Shown: positions 1 through 12,464, numbered from the stretch's first letter. The stretch: DNA of 64,000 bases from Spongilla lacustris (GCA_949361645.1 OX442416.1:6578362-6642361); one strand, 5' to 3'. The notes: generated by a model from the sequence alone, not told the origin. Numbers and translations are program-made.

Positions 1-639
1 TGGAAATCGATTTTTGTAATCTACGTATTTTCCGTGCAGCGGGTACAGCATTCGTTAACCTCGCGGGCTAGAAATCCACATTTCTCGAGGTGCGAGTGTT
101 GAAAACGCGTCAAATTCGGAACATACATAGTGAAGTCCTGTAGCTATTGATTTGTTCAGATCGTTGATTTGTATATTATCCGTTACGGTAATATGGCAGT
201 GCAAAGTTAGTGCATATTTCCCGCTCGATTCGCGCCACCAATGTATCCAAACGCGCTTCCCGTTCTTCCGAGACATGAATATGCAATTTATATCTGGCTC
301 CGCCTATTCTCCGCCCCAAAGACCCAGTACCACTTTTGCTTGAAGTGGAAACAATCTCGTTACGGCTGGCTAGCGAAGTAAAGTTAACAAGTAATTGAGG
401 CGATCGTGCAATGCACGTGGACTCTCGTGCCAACTTGGTACGTACGCACTCATAGCCACATTATAATACATCGCAGACAGCAGGAGGGTGGTGATTGATT
501 CATTTAGGAAAAGGCTTTCCGGGGACAAGTACGATTGCTAAGCCTTACTGTATACTACATGTACTATAAGTCTTGCTGCCTTCTTTGCACAACGTTAGCA
601 ACACAAACTAGTGCTATGGTGCAGTGCCAGTTATAAGAA

Positions 640-1075
640 GTGCTGTTACTGTGCTTGTAAAGTAGTGCTATGGTGTTGTGCTTGTTAAGTAGTGCCATTG
701 TGCAGTACCCGTTATGGTGCTGAAGTAGTGCCATGCATGGGTGAAGTAGTGCTATGGTGCTGATTGTGTAGTGCTATGGTGCTGCATTTATGAAGCAGAG
801 TGCCTCTGTGTGACGTAGTGCTATGGTGCAGTACTAGTGAAGTAGTGCCATCGTTCTGTGCTTGTGAAGTAGTGCTATGGTGCTGATTGCATATTGATAT
901 GGTGCAGTGCTTGTGACATAGTGCTATGGTGCAGTGCTTGTGACGTAGTGCTATGGTGCAGTGCTTGTGACGTAGTGCTATGGTGCAGTGCTTGTGATGT
1001 AGTGCTATGGTGCAATGCTTGTGACGTGCTATGGTGCAGTGCTTGTGACGTAGTGCTATGGTGCAGTGCTTGTGC
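640..1075. repeat. Degenerate tandem repeat in left arm (tgacgtagtgctatggtgcagtg type)
   Basis: Repeated units of about 21-23 bases centred on TAGTGCTATGGTGCAGTG run here and appear as the reverse complement at about 7000-7400. Because they are GC-balanced and free of stops in some frames, they create cysteine- or histidine-rich spurious reading frames. Confidence 0.85.
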
Positions 1076-1488
1076 AAGGAAGCAAGGGCCATGGGGGCCA
1101 TTACCCCCATTTTATTGTCACAGGGGGGCATTGCCCCCCCCCCCCCCCCCTCACCTTTATTCAGTACGATCTATACACCATCCTAAAATTTATGTCAGGT
1201 CCTCAGCCTATAGACATGCACATTTATTTGTACCCCCCACCTTTAAATACCTTACTACACACCTGATGGTGGCACCGTGCTTCTGAAGTAGTGCTATGCT
1301 TGCTGTGGTGCTTATTGTGTAGTGCTATGGTGCTGCGTTTATCAAGTAGTGATATTGTGCAGTGCTAAGCAATGCTATGGTGCTGTGTTTGTGAAGCATG
1401 TGAAGTAGTGCTATGGTGTTGTGCATGTGAAGTAGTGCCATCCCTGTTATGGTGCTGAAGTAATGCCATGGGTGAATTATGTGTGCTA

Positions 1489-2075
1489 ATTGTGTAGTGC
1501 TAAGGTGCTGATTGTGTAGTGCTAAGGTGCTGATTGTGTAGTGCTAAGGTGCTGATTGTGTAGTGCTATGGTGCTGATTGTGTAGTGCTATGGTGCTGAT
1601 TGTGTAGTGCCATGGTGCTGATTGTGTAGTGCTATGGTTCTGATTGTGTAGTGCTATGGTGCTGATTGTGTAGTGCTATGGTGCTGATTGTGTAGTGCTA
1701 TGGGGCTGATTGTGTAGTGCTATGGTGCTGATTGTGTAGTGCTATGGTGCTGATTGTGTAGTGCCATGGTGCTGATTGTGATTGTGTAATGCTAAGGTGC
1801 TGATTGTAGTGCTATGGTGCTGATTGTGTAGTGCTGTGGTGCTGATTGTGTAGTGCTATGGTGCTGATTGTGTAGTGCCATGGTGCTGATTGTGTAGTGC
1901 TATGGTGCTGATTGTGTAGTGCTATGGTGCTGATTGTGTAGTGCTATGGTGCTGATTGTGTAGTGCTATGGTGCTGATTGTGTAGTGCTATGGTGCTGAT
2001 TGTGTAGTGCCATGGTGCTGATTGTGTAGTGCTATGGTGCTGATTGTGTAGTGCTGTGATGCTAATAGTGTAATG
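1489..2075. repeat. 22-base minisatellite, about 26 copies
   Basis: The unit GCTATGGTGCTGATTGTGTAGT is repeated nearly head to tail with few substitutions (TATGG/TAAGG, TATGG/CATGG). The matching position in the right arm (about 6425-6510) has only about four copies, so the array expanded, or contracted, in one arm after the arms formed. Confidence 0.9.
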
Positions 2076-2759
2076 CTATGGTTCTGCATTTATGAAGTAG
2101 GGCTATGGTGCAGTGTTTGTGACGTAGTGCTATGGGTTAGCCATCCTAAAAGTTCTAATATAGATCAGATCTCTCCCCCCTCGGCCTATAGACATGCTCA
2201 TTTATATGCACCCCCCACCTTCCTACACGCCTGATGGTGCTATACTTGTGAAGTAGTGCTATGGTGCAGTGACTGTGAAGGAGTGCTTGGTACAGTGGCT
2301 GTGATGTAGTGCTATGGTGCAGTGCTTGTGCGAGGAAGCAAGGGCCATGGGGGCCATTGCCTCCATTTTATTGTTGTAGAGGGGCATTGCCCCTCTCCCC
2401 CCCTCACCTTTATTCTGTATGATGTTTAAAAGTATAAATGGAGGGGGGAGTGGGTTGGGGGGGAAGTGCTATACACCATCCTAAGTCAGGTCCTCAACCT
2501 ATAGACACACTTATTTATTTGTACCCCCCACCTTTAAATACCTTCCTACACACCTGATGGTGGCACTGTGCTTCTGAAGTAGTACCATGGTGCTATGCTT
2601 GTGAAGTGGTGCTGTGGTGCTTATTGTGTAGTCCTATGGGCTGTGTTTATCAAGTAGTGTTTTTGTGCAATGCTATGGTGCTGTGTTTGTGAAGCATGTG
2701 AAGTAGTGCTATAATGTTGTGCATGTGAAGTAGTGCCATCCCTGTTTAGTGCTGAAGTA

Positions 2760-2950
2760 GTGCTATGGTGCTGATTTTGTAGTGCTATGGTGCGATTGTG
2801 TAGTGCTATGGTGCTGATTGTGTAGTGCTATGGTGCTGATTGTGTAGTGCTATGGTGTTGATTGTGTAGTGCTATGGTGCTGATTGTGTAGTGCTATGGT
2901 GCTGATTGTATACTGCTATGGTGCTAATAGTGTAATGCTATGGTGCTGAA
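2760..2950. repeat. Second 22-base minisatellite block
   Basis: About eight copies of the same TGATTGTGTAGTGCTATGGTGC unit occur deeper in the left arm. A diverged, shorter block with the reverse complement lies at about 5640-5710 in the right arm. Confidence 0.8.
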
Positions 2951-3109
2951 TTTATGAAGTAGAGCTATGGTGCAATGCTTGTGAAGCAGTGCTTGTGAAG
3001 TTGTGCTATGGTGTTGTGCCTGTGAAGTAGTGCTATTGTGCAGCGCCTGTTAAGAAGTGCTAGTATAGTGCTGTGCTTGTGAAATAGTGCTTTTTATGGT
3101 GGGCTACTA

Positions 3110-4862
3110 CAGATCAAAGACAACTTGTTACCCATTTTGTTTCAGGAGTATTGGTAATTGCTATAGGAAGGTTAGCCCTTAATCCTCATTTAATGCTGTC
3201 TGAATGCTCCCTCATGCTTGGTAGCTACGTGCGCTCTGATCGTGATACCCATTGCGCTTGACATAATTTACAGTTTGCCCAAAAGGAGGGTAGGCGACAG
3301 CCGGTCAGTCGGGTGTGCGTAAGGGTGCTGACCCCCTACCCTGAGCCTGACTGGAACCAAGGGAAATGCTGGTCCCCATTAGGTCAGCCCCACCCCTTGA
3401 TGCTGGTCAAGGTAAGGTGGTTAGGTCAGGGTAGAAGCCCGAAGGGTGCCGCCTACCATTGATGTGCAAGTAAGAACACAGCAAACATGTGTACAAGTAC
3501 AGTCAATGCACAGGTGGAGTGGTGGGTGGGTAAACAATGCAGCTGGCAGACTTGGCTTTGGACTGAGTGATTGCTGCCCACCCTACCATCCTTTATATAC
3601 ATGTGTGACCTGGAACCATATCAGGTGTCAATATCTTTGGGGCCAGTGTGTTAGATTGGATGAGGGGATTAGTTTAATGTAAGTGAGACTTATCCCAGAC
3701 TTTAAGGCTTTAGGTTTGAATGGAGGAGAGGCTTTCCCTAGGCTCAGGTTTGAATGGAAGTGAGGCTTTCCCAGGGGGTACAACCCTGGGGATTTTAGCA
3801 TATTGCTCGCATACCCCCAAAACATTAAACCAAGTTTAGTACCTAAACCAACACTTGAAAAGACAACAGTTTGCACCACCCATCCTCATTTTAATTGGGA
3901 ATGGGCTTGTGACTCATGTACACATCTGATGCTCCTTAAAATCTTCCTTTTTGAAAGCGTACTACACCTTTAATTAATGTTCATGTATAGTTTACAGCCC
4001 CCTTTTAATGGGGTGCAATGCCCAAGCAATACACATGTAGCTTCCATGGCACAAGGTGCACCTTGAACTGATGCCATGAAGGCCAGGTCACCACTTAATG
4101 GCTGCATGGGAAATATGGTCAAGGTGACTCAGATGGAAACAATAGATGGTCTTTAAAGCAAGCTATGACCACCTCGGCCATCATGCAGCTATAGTGACCA
4201 CCTCAGTGTGGAGCTATGTCTCCTGACCACTCCAAAACTTGCCAAAGCTGTTATCCAACTGGTACATGGGAAAGGCAATGGCTCTAGACTTGCCCATCAC
4301 TTCTCACCTCTTCATTTAACCCCCTAGCACTATTGGAAGTGAGGGTACCCAGGTCAATACATACTGCCAATGACACCTTGTGAAGCCTAAGATACGGAGG
4401 CATCAGCTATAAGCTTGCCTCACCTCTTGCCACCACCTCTAAATTCCAAAAGCTATCCTTACCCGGACTGCCAACCCTGATGTACATTAGTGATTGCTTT
4501 GATTGCTTGTGTGTGTTCTACATCTGTGATTGTGTGTGTATATGTGCCTGCATATGTGTGTGTGTGTCTGTACGTGTGTGTGTTTGCAAATTCTAAGTGG
4601 TGCCCCTCATACATGGCCCCTATTTCATCTAGGGAGCTGAGCAACATACTCTGAATATTTGTATAGTAGCTCATATAGTACAAGAGCAGTGTTGAGATTT
4701 TTTTTTTTAAGTCCAGGCTTCACAGGGGTAGAAGCTTTGGAAGCCTTGCATATGTTAGCAGTGAATATTATTGCTAACCTATCACTACAGATTATGGCAG
4801 GACTGGGCCACTGGAAAGTTTACATAGACTGTGTTCACAACCAACAAGCTTGTTATTTCTTA
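3110..4862. other. Spacer of the giant inverted repeat, no recognisable gene
   Basis: This 1.75 kb segment separates the arms. It is ordinary-complexity DNA with no reading frame above about 85 codons and no domain that I recognise. A TG-rich stretch lies at about 4510-4585. Its end (4738-4830) is repeated directly at 5178-5271 inside the right arm. Confidence 0.6.
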
Positions 4863-5271
4863 TAGTGCAGTGCTTGTAAGGTAGTGCTATGATGCAGTGT
4901 TTGTGAAGTTGTGCTATGGTGCTGTGCTTGTGAAGTGCTTTTTCACAGGCACAGCACCATAGCACTACTTCACAAGCACTGCACCATAGCACTGCTTCAC
5001 AGGCACTGCAACAATAGCACTGCAAAATAGCACTTCTTGATAAAGCAGCACCATAGAAAGCACCATAGCACTACTTCATAAGCATAGCACCAAGGCACTA
5101 ACAGGTGCGAAGGAAGGTATATAAAGTTGGGGGGTGCAAAAAAAAGAGCTCACACAGTACAAGATCAGTCCTTCTTTGGAAGCCTAGCATATGGTGGCAG
5201 TGAATATTATTGTTAACCTATCACTACAGATTATGGCAGGACTGGGCCACTGGAAAGTTTACATAGACTGA
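4738..5271 (+). repeat. Direct duplication of a 93-base block
   Basis: The block starting GGAAGCCTTGCATATG at 4738-4830 recurs at 5178-5271 with only a few substitutions. The two copies lie about 440 bases apart and flank a local hairpin at 4911-4965 (24-base stem, 7-base loop) where the repeat orientation flips. Confidence 0.8.
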
Positions 5272-8093
5272 ATGGTAATAGTGTTCACATACCAGCTGAA
5301 TGGTAAGTGATCACCTTCAAATACAAATAGATGTACACCAACAAATTTCCCAGCTTGAACATGTATGTTATTTAAAAAACACTTCCCAAGCACCATAGCA
5401 CTACTTCACAGGCACAGCACCATAGCACAGCATCACAGGGACTGCACCATAGCACTATTTCACACTGTGGAGGGGGGTCCCAATGGCCCCCATACTCCCT
5501 TTGCCACTGACCATAGCACTATGTCATAAATGCAGCACCATAGCACTACACAATCAGCACCATAGCATTACTTCACAGGCACAGCACCATAGCACTACTT
5601 CAACACCATAGCATTACACTTTTAGCACCATAGCACTACTCACAAGCACTGCATCATACCACTACACAATCAGCACCATAGCACTACACAATCAGCACTA
5701 TAGCACTACTTCACCCATGGCACTACTTCAGCACTAAACAGGGATGGCACAAATTCACATGCTTCACAAACACAGCACCATAGCACTACACAATAAGCAC
5801 CACAGCACCATAGCACTACTTCAGAAGCACAGTGCCACCATCAGGTGTGTAGGAAGGTATTTAAAGGTGGGGGGTACAAATAAATAAGCGTGTCTATAGG
5901 TTGAGGACCTGAATCAGAAATTTTAGGATGGCGTATACCACTTCCCCCCCCCCCCCCCCACACTCCCCCAATAAAATGACAATAAAATGGAGGCAATGGC
6001 CCCCATGGCCCTTGCTTCCTCGCACAAGCACTGCACCATAGCACTACTTCTGAACAAACACTGCACCATAGCACTCCTTCACAAACCATAGCACTACTTC
6101 ATAAATGTAACACCATAGCGCTACACAATAAACACCACAACACTACTTCACTAGTATAGCACCAAGGCACTACTTCAGAAGGACAGGACCATCAGGCGTG
6201 TAGGAAGGTGGGGGTGCAAATAAATGAGCATGTCTATAGGCCAAGGGGGGAGGGGGGAGAGATCGAATTTTTAGGATGGCATGTAGCACCCCCCCCCCCC
6301 TCCATTTATATATGGTACTGGTGGAGGGGGGTGGAGGGGGGCTATGGCCCCAATGGTACTCATACGTCCTATGCCACTGACCTATAGCATTACATGTACT
6401 TCACAAACACTGCACCATAGCACTACTTCATAAATGCAGCACCATAGCAGTATACAATCAGCACCATAGCACTACACAATCAGCACCATAGCACTACACA
6501 ATCAACACCCTAGCACTACATGTACACTGTACTTCACAAGCATAGCACATACCATGGCACCATAGCACCACAAAATCAGCACACATAATTCACCCATGGC
6601 ATTACTTTGGCACCATAACAGGGATGGCACTACTTCACATGCACAACACCATAGCACTACTTCACATGCTTCACAAACACAGCACCATAGCATTGCTTAG
6701 CACTGCACAATATCACTACTTGATAAACGCAGCACCATAGCACTACACAATAAGCACCACAGCAAGCATAGCACTACTTCAGAAGCATGGTGCCACCATC
6801 AGGTGTGTAGTAAGGTATTTAAAGGTGGGGGGTACAAATAAATGTGCATGTCTATAGGCTGAGGACCTGACATAAATTTTAGGATGGTGTATAGATCGTA
6901 CTGAATAAAGGTGAGGGGGGGAGGGGGGGCAATGCCCCCCTGTGACAATAAAATGGGGGTAATGGCCCCCATGGCCCTTGCTTCCTTGCACAAGCACTGC
7001 ACCATAGCAATACGTCACAAGCACTGCACCATAGCACGTCACAAGCATTGCACCATAGCACTACATCACAAGCACTGCACCATAGCACTACGTCACAAGC
7101 ACTGCACCATAGCACTACGTCACAAGCACTGCACCATAGCACTATGTCACAAGCACTGCACCATATCAATATGCAATCAGCACCATAGCACTACTTCACA
7201 AGCACAGAACGATGGCACTACTTCACTAGTACTGCACCATAGCACTACGTCACACAGAGGCACTCTGCTTCATAAATGCAGCACCATAGCACTACACAAT
7301 CAGCACCATAGCACTACTTCACCCATGCATGGCACTACTTCAGCACCATAACGGGTACTGCACAATGGCACTACTTAACAAGCACAACACCATAGCACTA
7401 CTTTACAAGCACAGTAACAGCACTTCTTATAACTGGCACTGCACCATAGCACTAGTTTGTGTTGCTAACGTTGTGCAAAGAAGGCAGCAAGACTTATAGT
7501 ACATGTAGTATACAGTAAGGCTTAGCAATCGTACTTGTCCCCGGAAAGCCTTTTCCTAAATGAATCAATCACCACCCTCCTGCTGTCTGCGATGTATTAT
7601 AATGTGGCTATGAGTGCGTACGTACCAAGTTGGCACGAGAGTCCACGTGCATTGCACGATCGCCTCAATTACTTGTTAACTTTACTTCGCTAATCGCTAG
7701 TTGTAAAGTCAAAGCCAGCCGTAACGAGATTGTTTCCACTTTAATTTCCAGCAAGCAAAAGTGGTACTGGGTCTTTGGGGCGGAGAATAGGCGGAGCCAG
7801 ATATAAATTGCATATTCATGTCTCGGAAGAACGGGAAGCGCGTTTGGATACATTGGTGGCGCGAATCGAGCGGGAAATATGCACTAACTTTGCACTGCCA
7901 TATTACCGTAACGGATAATATACAAATCAACGATCTGAACAAATCAATAGCTACAGGACTTCACTATGTATGTTCCGAATTTGACGCGTTTTCAACACTC
8001 GCACCTCGAGAAATGTGGATTTCTAGCCCGCGAGGTTAACGAATGCTGTACCCGCTGCACGGAAAATACGTAGATTACAAAAATCGATTTCCA

Positions 8094-9569
8094 CAGAGAG
8101 AAATGGTGTGGGAACAAGTGTACGAAATTTGAAAGGAAAAGGTTGTACCGTTGCGAAGATGTGCTGTTAAGTGTAACGTACAATTTTTATAGTGATAAAA
8201 TCATAACCCCACAAGCCCGATTTTGCTGGACACTGTCCCATTTGTTGTTAGCAAAGAGCTTGTAATTAGGGTATTTATAGCTGCATGTCAATGACACTAT
8301 AGCAGATAGTTCCAATTAAAGCAAATTGATCTGTTTGTACACGTATTCGTATTTTTAACCACCACCACTCCTTCCCCTCTCATTCTATTTCTTTCTCTCC
8401 TTATCAGTACACAGGAGTATAGAGCAAGCATACACTTGCACTTACTGAGCATGTGTGGTGAATTTGTGGTACTAACCCAAGGAGTGCCAGGTTGATATAC
8501 CTGGTCAAATTTTTGAGCTCACTTCTCTTCCCATCTCTTCCTCCCACCTCCCACTATCTACATGCATGTATTCTGGGCATTAAAGCTTTGGGTGATTGAT
8601 CCAGCAACTGCATAAGCAGCGTATTTGTCTGTGTAATTTACCTTTTTATCACGTATTGAAGCGGAAATGTACTCGTTTTATTTTATTTATTTTTTAATTC
8701 AATTATCAATATGTATCTCTTAATGTTCATTTGGCTATATATTGTTTTGTTTACTTGCTTTTTTTATTCCTTCAATCTTTATTTTTTTAAAAGTTATTCT
8801 ACTTCGCTTTCACGTACCAATTCTATGTGTTCACACGACTATAAACAGACGTTGAGTATTAAATTAATAAGCTTATAGAGCATTTAATTCAGCGTACGCA
8901 TATATAACAGTTAAGAATAAGACCGAAGAAAAAGATTAAATGTTACAGAGAAGCTGCATAGTTGGCGATCTGCGATCAGCAGGGTGCGTGGCAGTACACT
9001 AGCTAAGACTTTCAGCAAGCTCCTTGCACTTGTAAACTGTGTACATGCATTTGCCACGATGATCTATCACCCGCCTTCCATAATTCCGGCAGTGTATAGT
9101 AAGCTGCTGGATGTGGTAATCTATTTGGCTGCTAGTGGCGGGAAATGGACCCAATTATTCACAAATATGTAACAACTACAGTACGCGCAAAATTATCGTT
9201 CTCATGCACGTTGCATATCAGATAGACTTGTGGACCACTTAGTATGTTTCACCTTATGGTTCTGCGCGCCTTGCCTGCTGTATGTGAAACTCTGATAGTA
9301 CATGCATGTGGGTTTCTAAATGATGCGCACATAACTATCAAAGCGAGCTTGCGCATTGCAATTTTGCGTTAGAAAGTGCAATGTGTGTTCTGTTATGAAA
9401 GCGATAGAGTATGTGGGTGCTACATTTAAATATGGCAAGAGAGTTGTATTCGGCAAGAAACTGTTCTCGAAAAGTATATCACAAAACGGTAGCGATAATG
9501 AGTTCATAAAGCATTGCTTACATGTAGATTGAGTGATACCGTATATATTCTTTTTAGGACCTGAGTTTC
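8094..9569. other. Gene-free AT-rich stretch
   Basis: This is AT-rich, low-complexity DNA with several short poly-T runs (8660-8800). I see no coding region, no repeat array and no recognisable element in it. Confidence 0.5.
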
Positions 9570-9816
9570 CACTGGCGGACGCAGGATTTAAAGAAAGGGG
9601 GGGTTGTAGTGGAGGGGGATCACCAAAAAGGGGAGGGTGCGGGGGAGGATGGGCCCCATCCCGCGCGAAGCGCGGAAGCTTTTGAAAACGTTAATTCGGT
9701 GTGCTAAAATGCATGAAAAAATTACGAGTTTTCAACTTGCTGAGCATGCTCGTTACTTTTTCATTTACTTATACCGCATTTTGCGTATTATGTAATAGGA
9801 GGAAAGGGGGGGTTGC

Positions 9817-9854
<38 letters not shown>

Positions 9855-9861
9855 GCCAGTG
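9570..9861. mobile_element. GC-rich MITE, TIR CACTGGCGGACG, 5-base TSD
   Basis: The terminal inverted repeats are CACTGGCGGACG at 9570-9581 and its complement at 9850-9861. The flanks GTTTC (9565-9569) and GTTTC (9862-9866) form a perfect 5-base target duplication. Internally there are G-runs near the left end, a short hairpin GCGCGAAGCGCGG at about 9663, and a run of 29 C at 9819-9847. There is no coding capacity. A 5-base duplication is typical of Transib-type elements, but the TIR does not match their consensus well, so the superfamily is left open. Confidence 0.8.
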
Positions 9862-10149
9862 GTTTCCAATCCAAAACATCCGTGGCACATCCATCGGACG
9901 TTGCATTTGAATTTATATACCTCCGAGTAAATTGTTACGATTTGCTATGTAGCTAATTTTAGGTCGAAAGTAATGTGCATACTTCGCATTAATCAATGTG
10001 AAAATTGTTAAGTGTTGTGGGCCTTTGTGGCACACAATGGTTTAAGTAGGCACACACCATAGACCGAATGTCCATTTGTTCGAAGGTTGTAGAAAATATC
10101 TCCATCATGCGAAGCTATACCCGAAAGTAACCAAAGACTAGTAGAGGTT
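9862..10149. other. Short gene-free spacer
   Basis: Unremarkable AT-rich sequence between the MITE and the pogo-type pseudogene. No feature seen. Confidence 0.4.
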
Positions 10150-11440
10150 CATAATCGAAAGAAGACATTGTCTGATTGTAAGGGCTGTTGACCTTTTCAA
10201 AAAGAATCAAGCATCCATCAGAAGTGCTGCTAAGCTGTGTGGTATTAACTACCAAACTCTGTCGTGATATTGTAAACGACTAACCAAAGATTACGCTTTG
10301 AGTCTTTACTGCTGGGTATACATGTACATTTATAAAAGCGGTCGGCAGGTTTATCCGAACGCTTTGGAGGGGGAGTTAGTCGAATATATATATTAACAGC
10401 TTCTAGCATATATCAAGGCCTTGCGCCTATAAGGAAATACGAAAGCTTGCCTATCAGTTGCCGGGCTATAGCAAATAGCCTACCTGTCGCTACAACATGG
10501 GTAGAAAACAAACAAGCTTGCTGTGATTGGTTTTCTGGGTTTCTACAGTGTCACATACGTTTTCATTACGTATAAGCCAAAAGCTACAAGCCTTACCAGT
10601 TTAACCCTACCACTGACTGTAAACCAGTTTTTTTTTGACAACTTAACAGTTGTATTCCAGCGTAACAAATTTGGTACAGGGAATATTTGGCCTGAAAGCT
10701 GACGAAACTGGGATTACAACTGTGCAGAAGCCATCTAGGATTGTTGCTAAATGTGGAATGAAACAGGTTGGGTTTATAACCTCTGCTGAACGTGGTTCCT
10801 TAGTTAGTTACAGTTACCTTTGCTGTTTCAGCTATTGGAAACAGTATACCTCCGTTTTTTGTATTTCCTCGCATTAACTTTTGTGTCCAATATACATGTA
10901 TGGTCCAACAGGAAGTAACGGTGCTGCTAATCCATCAGGTTGGATGATAGAGAAATTTTTGTCGTTTTAAATTCTGAAGCACTTTGTGCATTTTGCCAGA
11001 TGCACTAAAGATCGACCTTGTCTGCTGATTTTGGATAATCATGAGTCTAATCTGTCTATTGATGGTCTGATGTATGCAACGGAAATGGTGTTGTCATGCT
11101 ACCACTGACACCTCAATGTTCACATCGCTTGCAACCACTCGATCACTCTGTTTATGGACCTCTCAAGAAACATGTTAATAGTGCTTGTGACTCATGGATA
11201 TTGAGCAATCCAGGGAATACAATGTCAATCTATGACATCCCTGCAATTTTTGCTCACATGCAGCTACCCCTAGCAATGTTATTGCTGGTTTCAAAGCACA
11301 GAAATATATCCGTTTGATCGAAATGTATCAGACTTTGCACCAGGATTTATCACTGACGGTCCACAGTTTGTAGAGGAACATGTTGATGCTTCAGAAACGT
11401 TACATACTATCAAATCATCTCTACAGGCAAGGTGCCCTAA
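10150..11440 (+). pseudogene. pogo/Tigger-type DDE transposase remnant
   Basis: Pieces of one transposase can be followed across all three plus-strand frames. A helix-turn-helix part (SIRSAAKLCGINYQTL) lies at about 10205-10255. A second DNA-binding part (IRKLAYQL, then TTWVENKQACCDWF) lies at 10430-10540. The DDE core follows: first Asp in KADETGITTVQKPSRIVAK (about 10690-10760), second Asp in LLILDNHESNLS (about 11020-11060), and the third region HRLQPLDHSVYGPLKKH (about 11120-11175). The order is that of the DDE_1 superfamily used by pogo, Tigger and jerky-like proteins, which cut and paste DNA in the nucleus. At least five frameshifts or stops make it inactive. No terminal repeats were identified. 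Confidence 0.85.
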
Positions 11441-11869
11441 AGAGTTATCTTGATAAAGAATCTAAATTGCTCTTGAAAAGATTAGTCAAAACACTTTTAA
11501 ATAAAATAAAGCACGAATCACAAATGCAAGTTCCTGCTAACATTTATCAAAAAATACGATGCACACATTTCCACACCACGCATACATGTAATTCAAGTTT
11601 ACCTATCCACAACTAATTTCACAAATAAATTAGTGGTACTACCACTCCCACACTGCATACATACATGTACACGTACATCACACTACACCTGCTATATTAT
11701 CATAAATCCATACACCTGTCATTCTAGCCTACAGCAAAGTGAAATGGACCCAGGACTACAATGCCCAGCTGGCTCCAGGGCTACCTCATGGACAACATGT
11801 GGCTCCCGTACATGATCAGTGCAATATATAATAGCAGTATAACATTCAAAGAAAGACACAAAAAAGAAT

Positions 11870-12430
11870 GCCAAAAAAATGCTAAAGCCTATTGCATAAG
11901 GAAGTGATGCCCCATCATCAAAGCCTAGTCCACTCCTCCACACTTTACCCAAGATCTCGAACATTGGCAATTAAAAGTCAAGCTCTGAAAAATGCACATT
12001 TTTCTGCATATGATTTTTCCCGTTTGGCTGCTATTCTGGTAGCTACGTGCTTCAAAAAATGTTCTGACTCTCAGTGGAGAAGACCATCAACGGATGTTAC
12101 AAAAGGAGTAAATTTACTTGGACTATCATCCACTGCCTTTTTATCTTCTCTAGAGCCAATTGATTCTGGTGTTCGATGCAGGTGTGATGGTGCATCTGTG
12201 ACAATGACTTTTATATCAAACAACGCTTCCACCTGGGGAGTCCGAACACCTCAAATGCCTAGATCCTGGACCATCTGCTTTGGAGTCAGCTTCTTTGACT
12301 ATTGGTTCACATGTCACTGGATAACAAGACTACCTGTCTTACAGTCTAATGCATGTTGCAGCATGAAATATGCACTACATCCATCACACTTGATACATGT
12401 AGGTATACAGGAAGGTTGTCGTTGATATCA
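11870..12430 (-). pseudogene. Retroelement C-terminal remnant (CCHC plus nuclease-like region)
   Basis: Read on the minus strand, the piece contains a Cys-x2-Cys-x7-His-x3-Cys knuckle (CDGCSAYFMLQHALDC) near 12380. A strand-like motif EALFDIKVIVTDAPSH follows at about 12215-12260, then TPFVTSVDGLL at about 12070-12100 and RIAAKREKSYAE near 12010. The same order of motifs is found at 23321-24264 in this window and belongs to the post-reverse-transcriptase region of an invertebrate retroelement family. The DIKV segment may be a decayed nuclease strand. Several in-frame stops and frameshifts show it is dead. The longer 177-codon plus-strand frame over this region is a shadow. The exact retroelement clade is uncertain. 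Confidence 0.7.
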
Positions 12431-12464
12431 AATAGCCAAACCATCCTTAAACTGAGGGTGGGTC

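Larger units (their letters stand above)
1..8093. mobile_element. Giant inverted repeat, foldback-like element
   Basis: Base 1 pairs with base 8093 as reverse complement, and the match continues inward: 541-600 with about 7450-7520, 1190-1300 with 6770-6870, 2150-2240 with 6180-6280, and 2480-2580 with 5820-5920. The arms are about 3.1 kb each (1 to about 3110 and about 4863 to 8093) and surround a 1.75 kb spacer. The arms are not identical. The right arm carries about 27 extra bases near 7690, and the 22-base array of the left arm is far longer. Independent indels argue against a simple assembly fold-back. Long, tandem-repeat-filled inverted termini are the hallmark of Foldback-type elements. 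No transposase is visible, and the left boundary may lie outside the window, so the target duplication cannot be judged. Open frames inside the arms, including an identical 73-codon frame in each outer end, look non-coding. Confidence 0.75.

Noticed and set aside
55..276. A 73-codon frame identical at 7818-8039, possibly a conserved small protein
   Set aside because: Identity simply follows from the inverted-repeat arms. The neighbouring indels between arms ignore the frame, and no homology is recognised.
1489..2075. CRISPR-like direct repeats
   Set aside because: The 22-base units are head to tail with no unique spacers, and the DNA is eukaryotic.
1..8093. The whole palindrome as an assembly artefact
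   Set aside because: The arms differ by indels (extra bases near 7690) and by array length, which a fold-back artefact of one molecule would not show. Long-read proof is still lacking.
11892..12425. A 177-codon plus-strand frame that could be a gene
   Set aside because: The minus strand of the same stretch contains an ordered set of retroelement motifs. The plus frame is its shadow.
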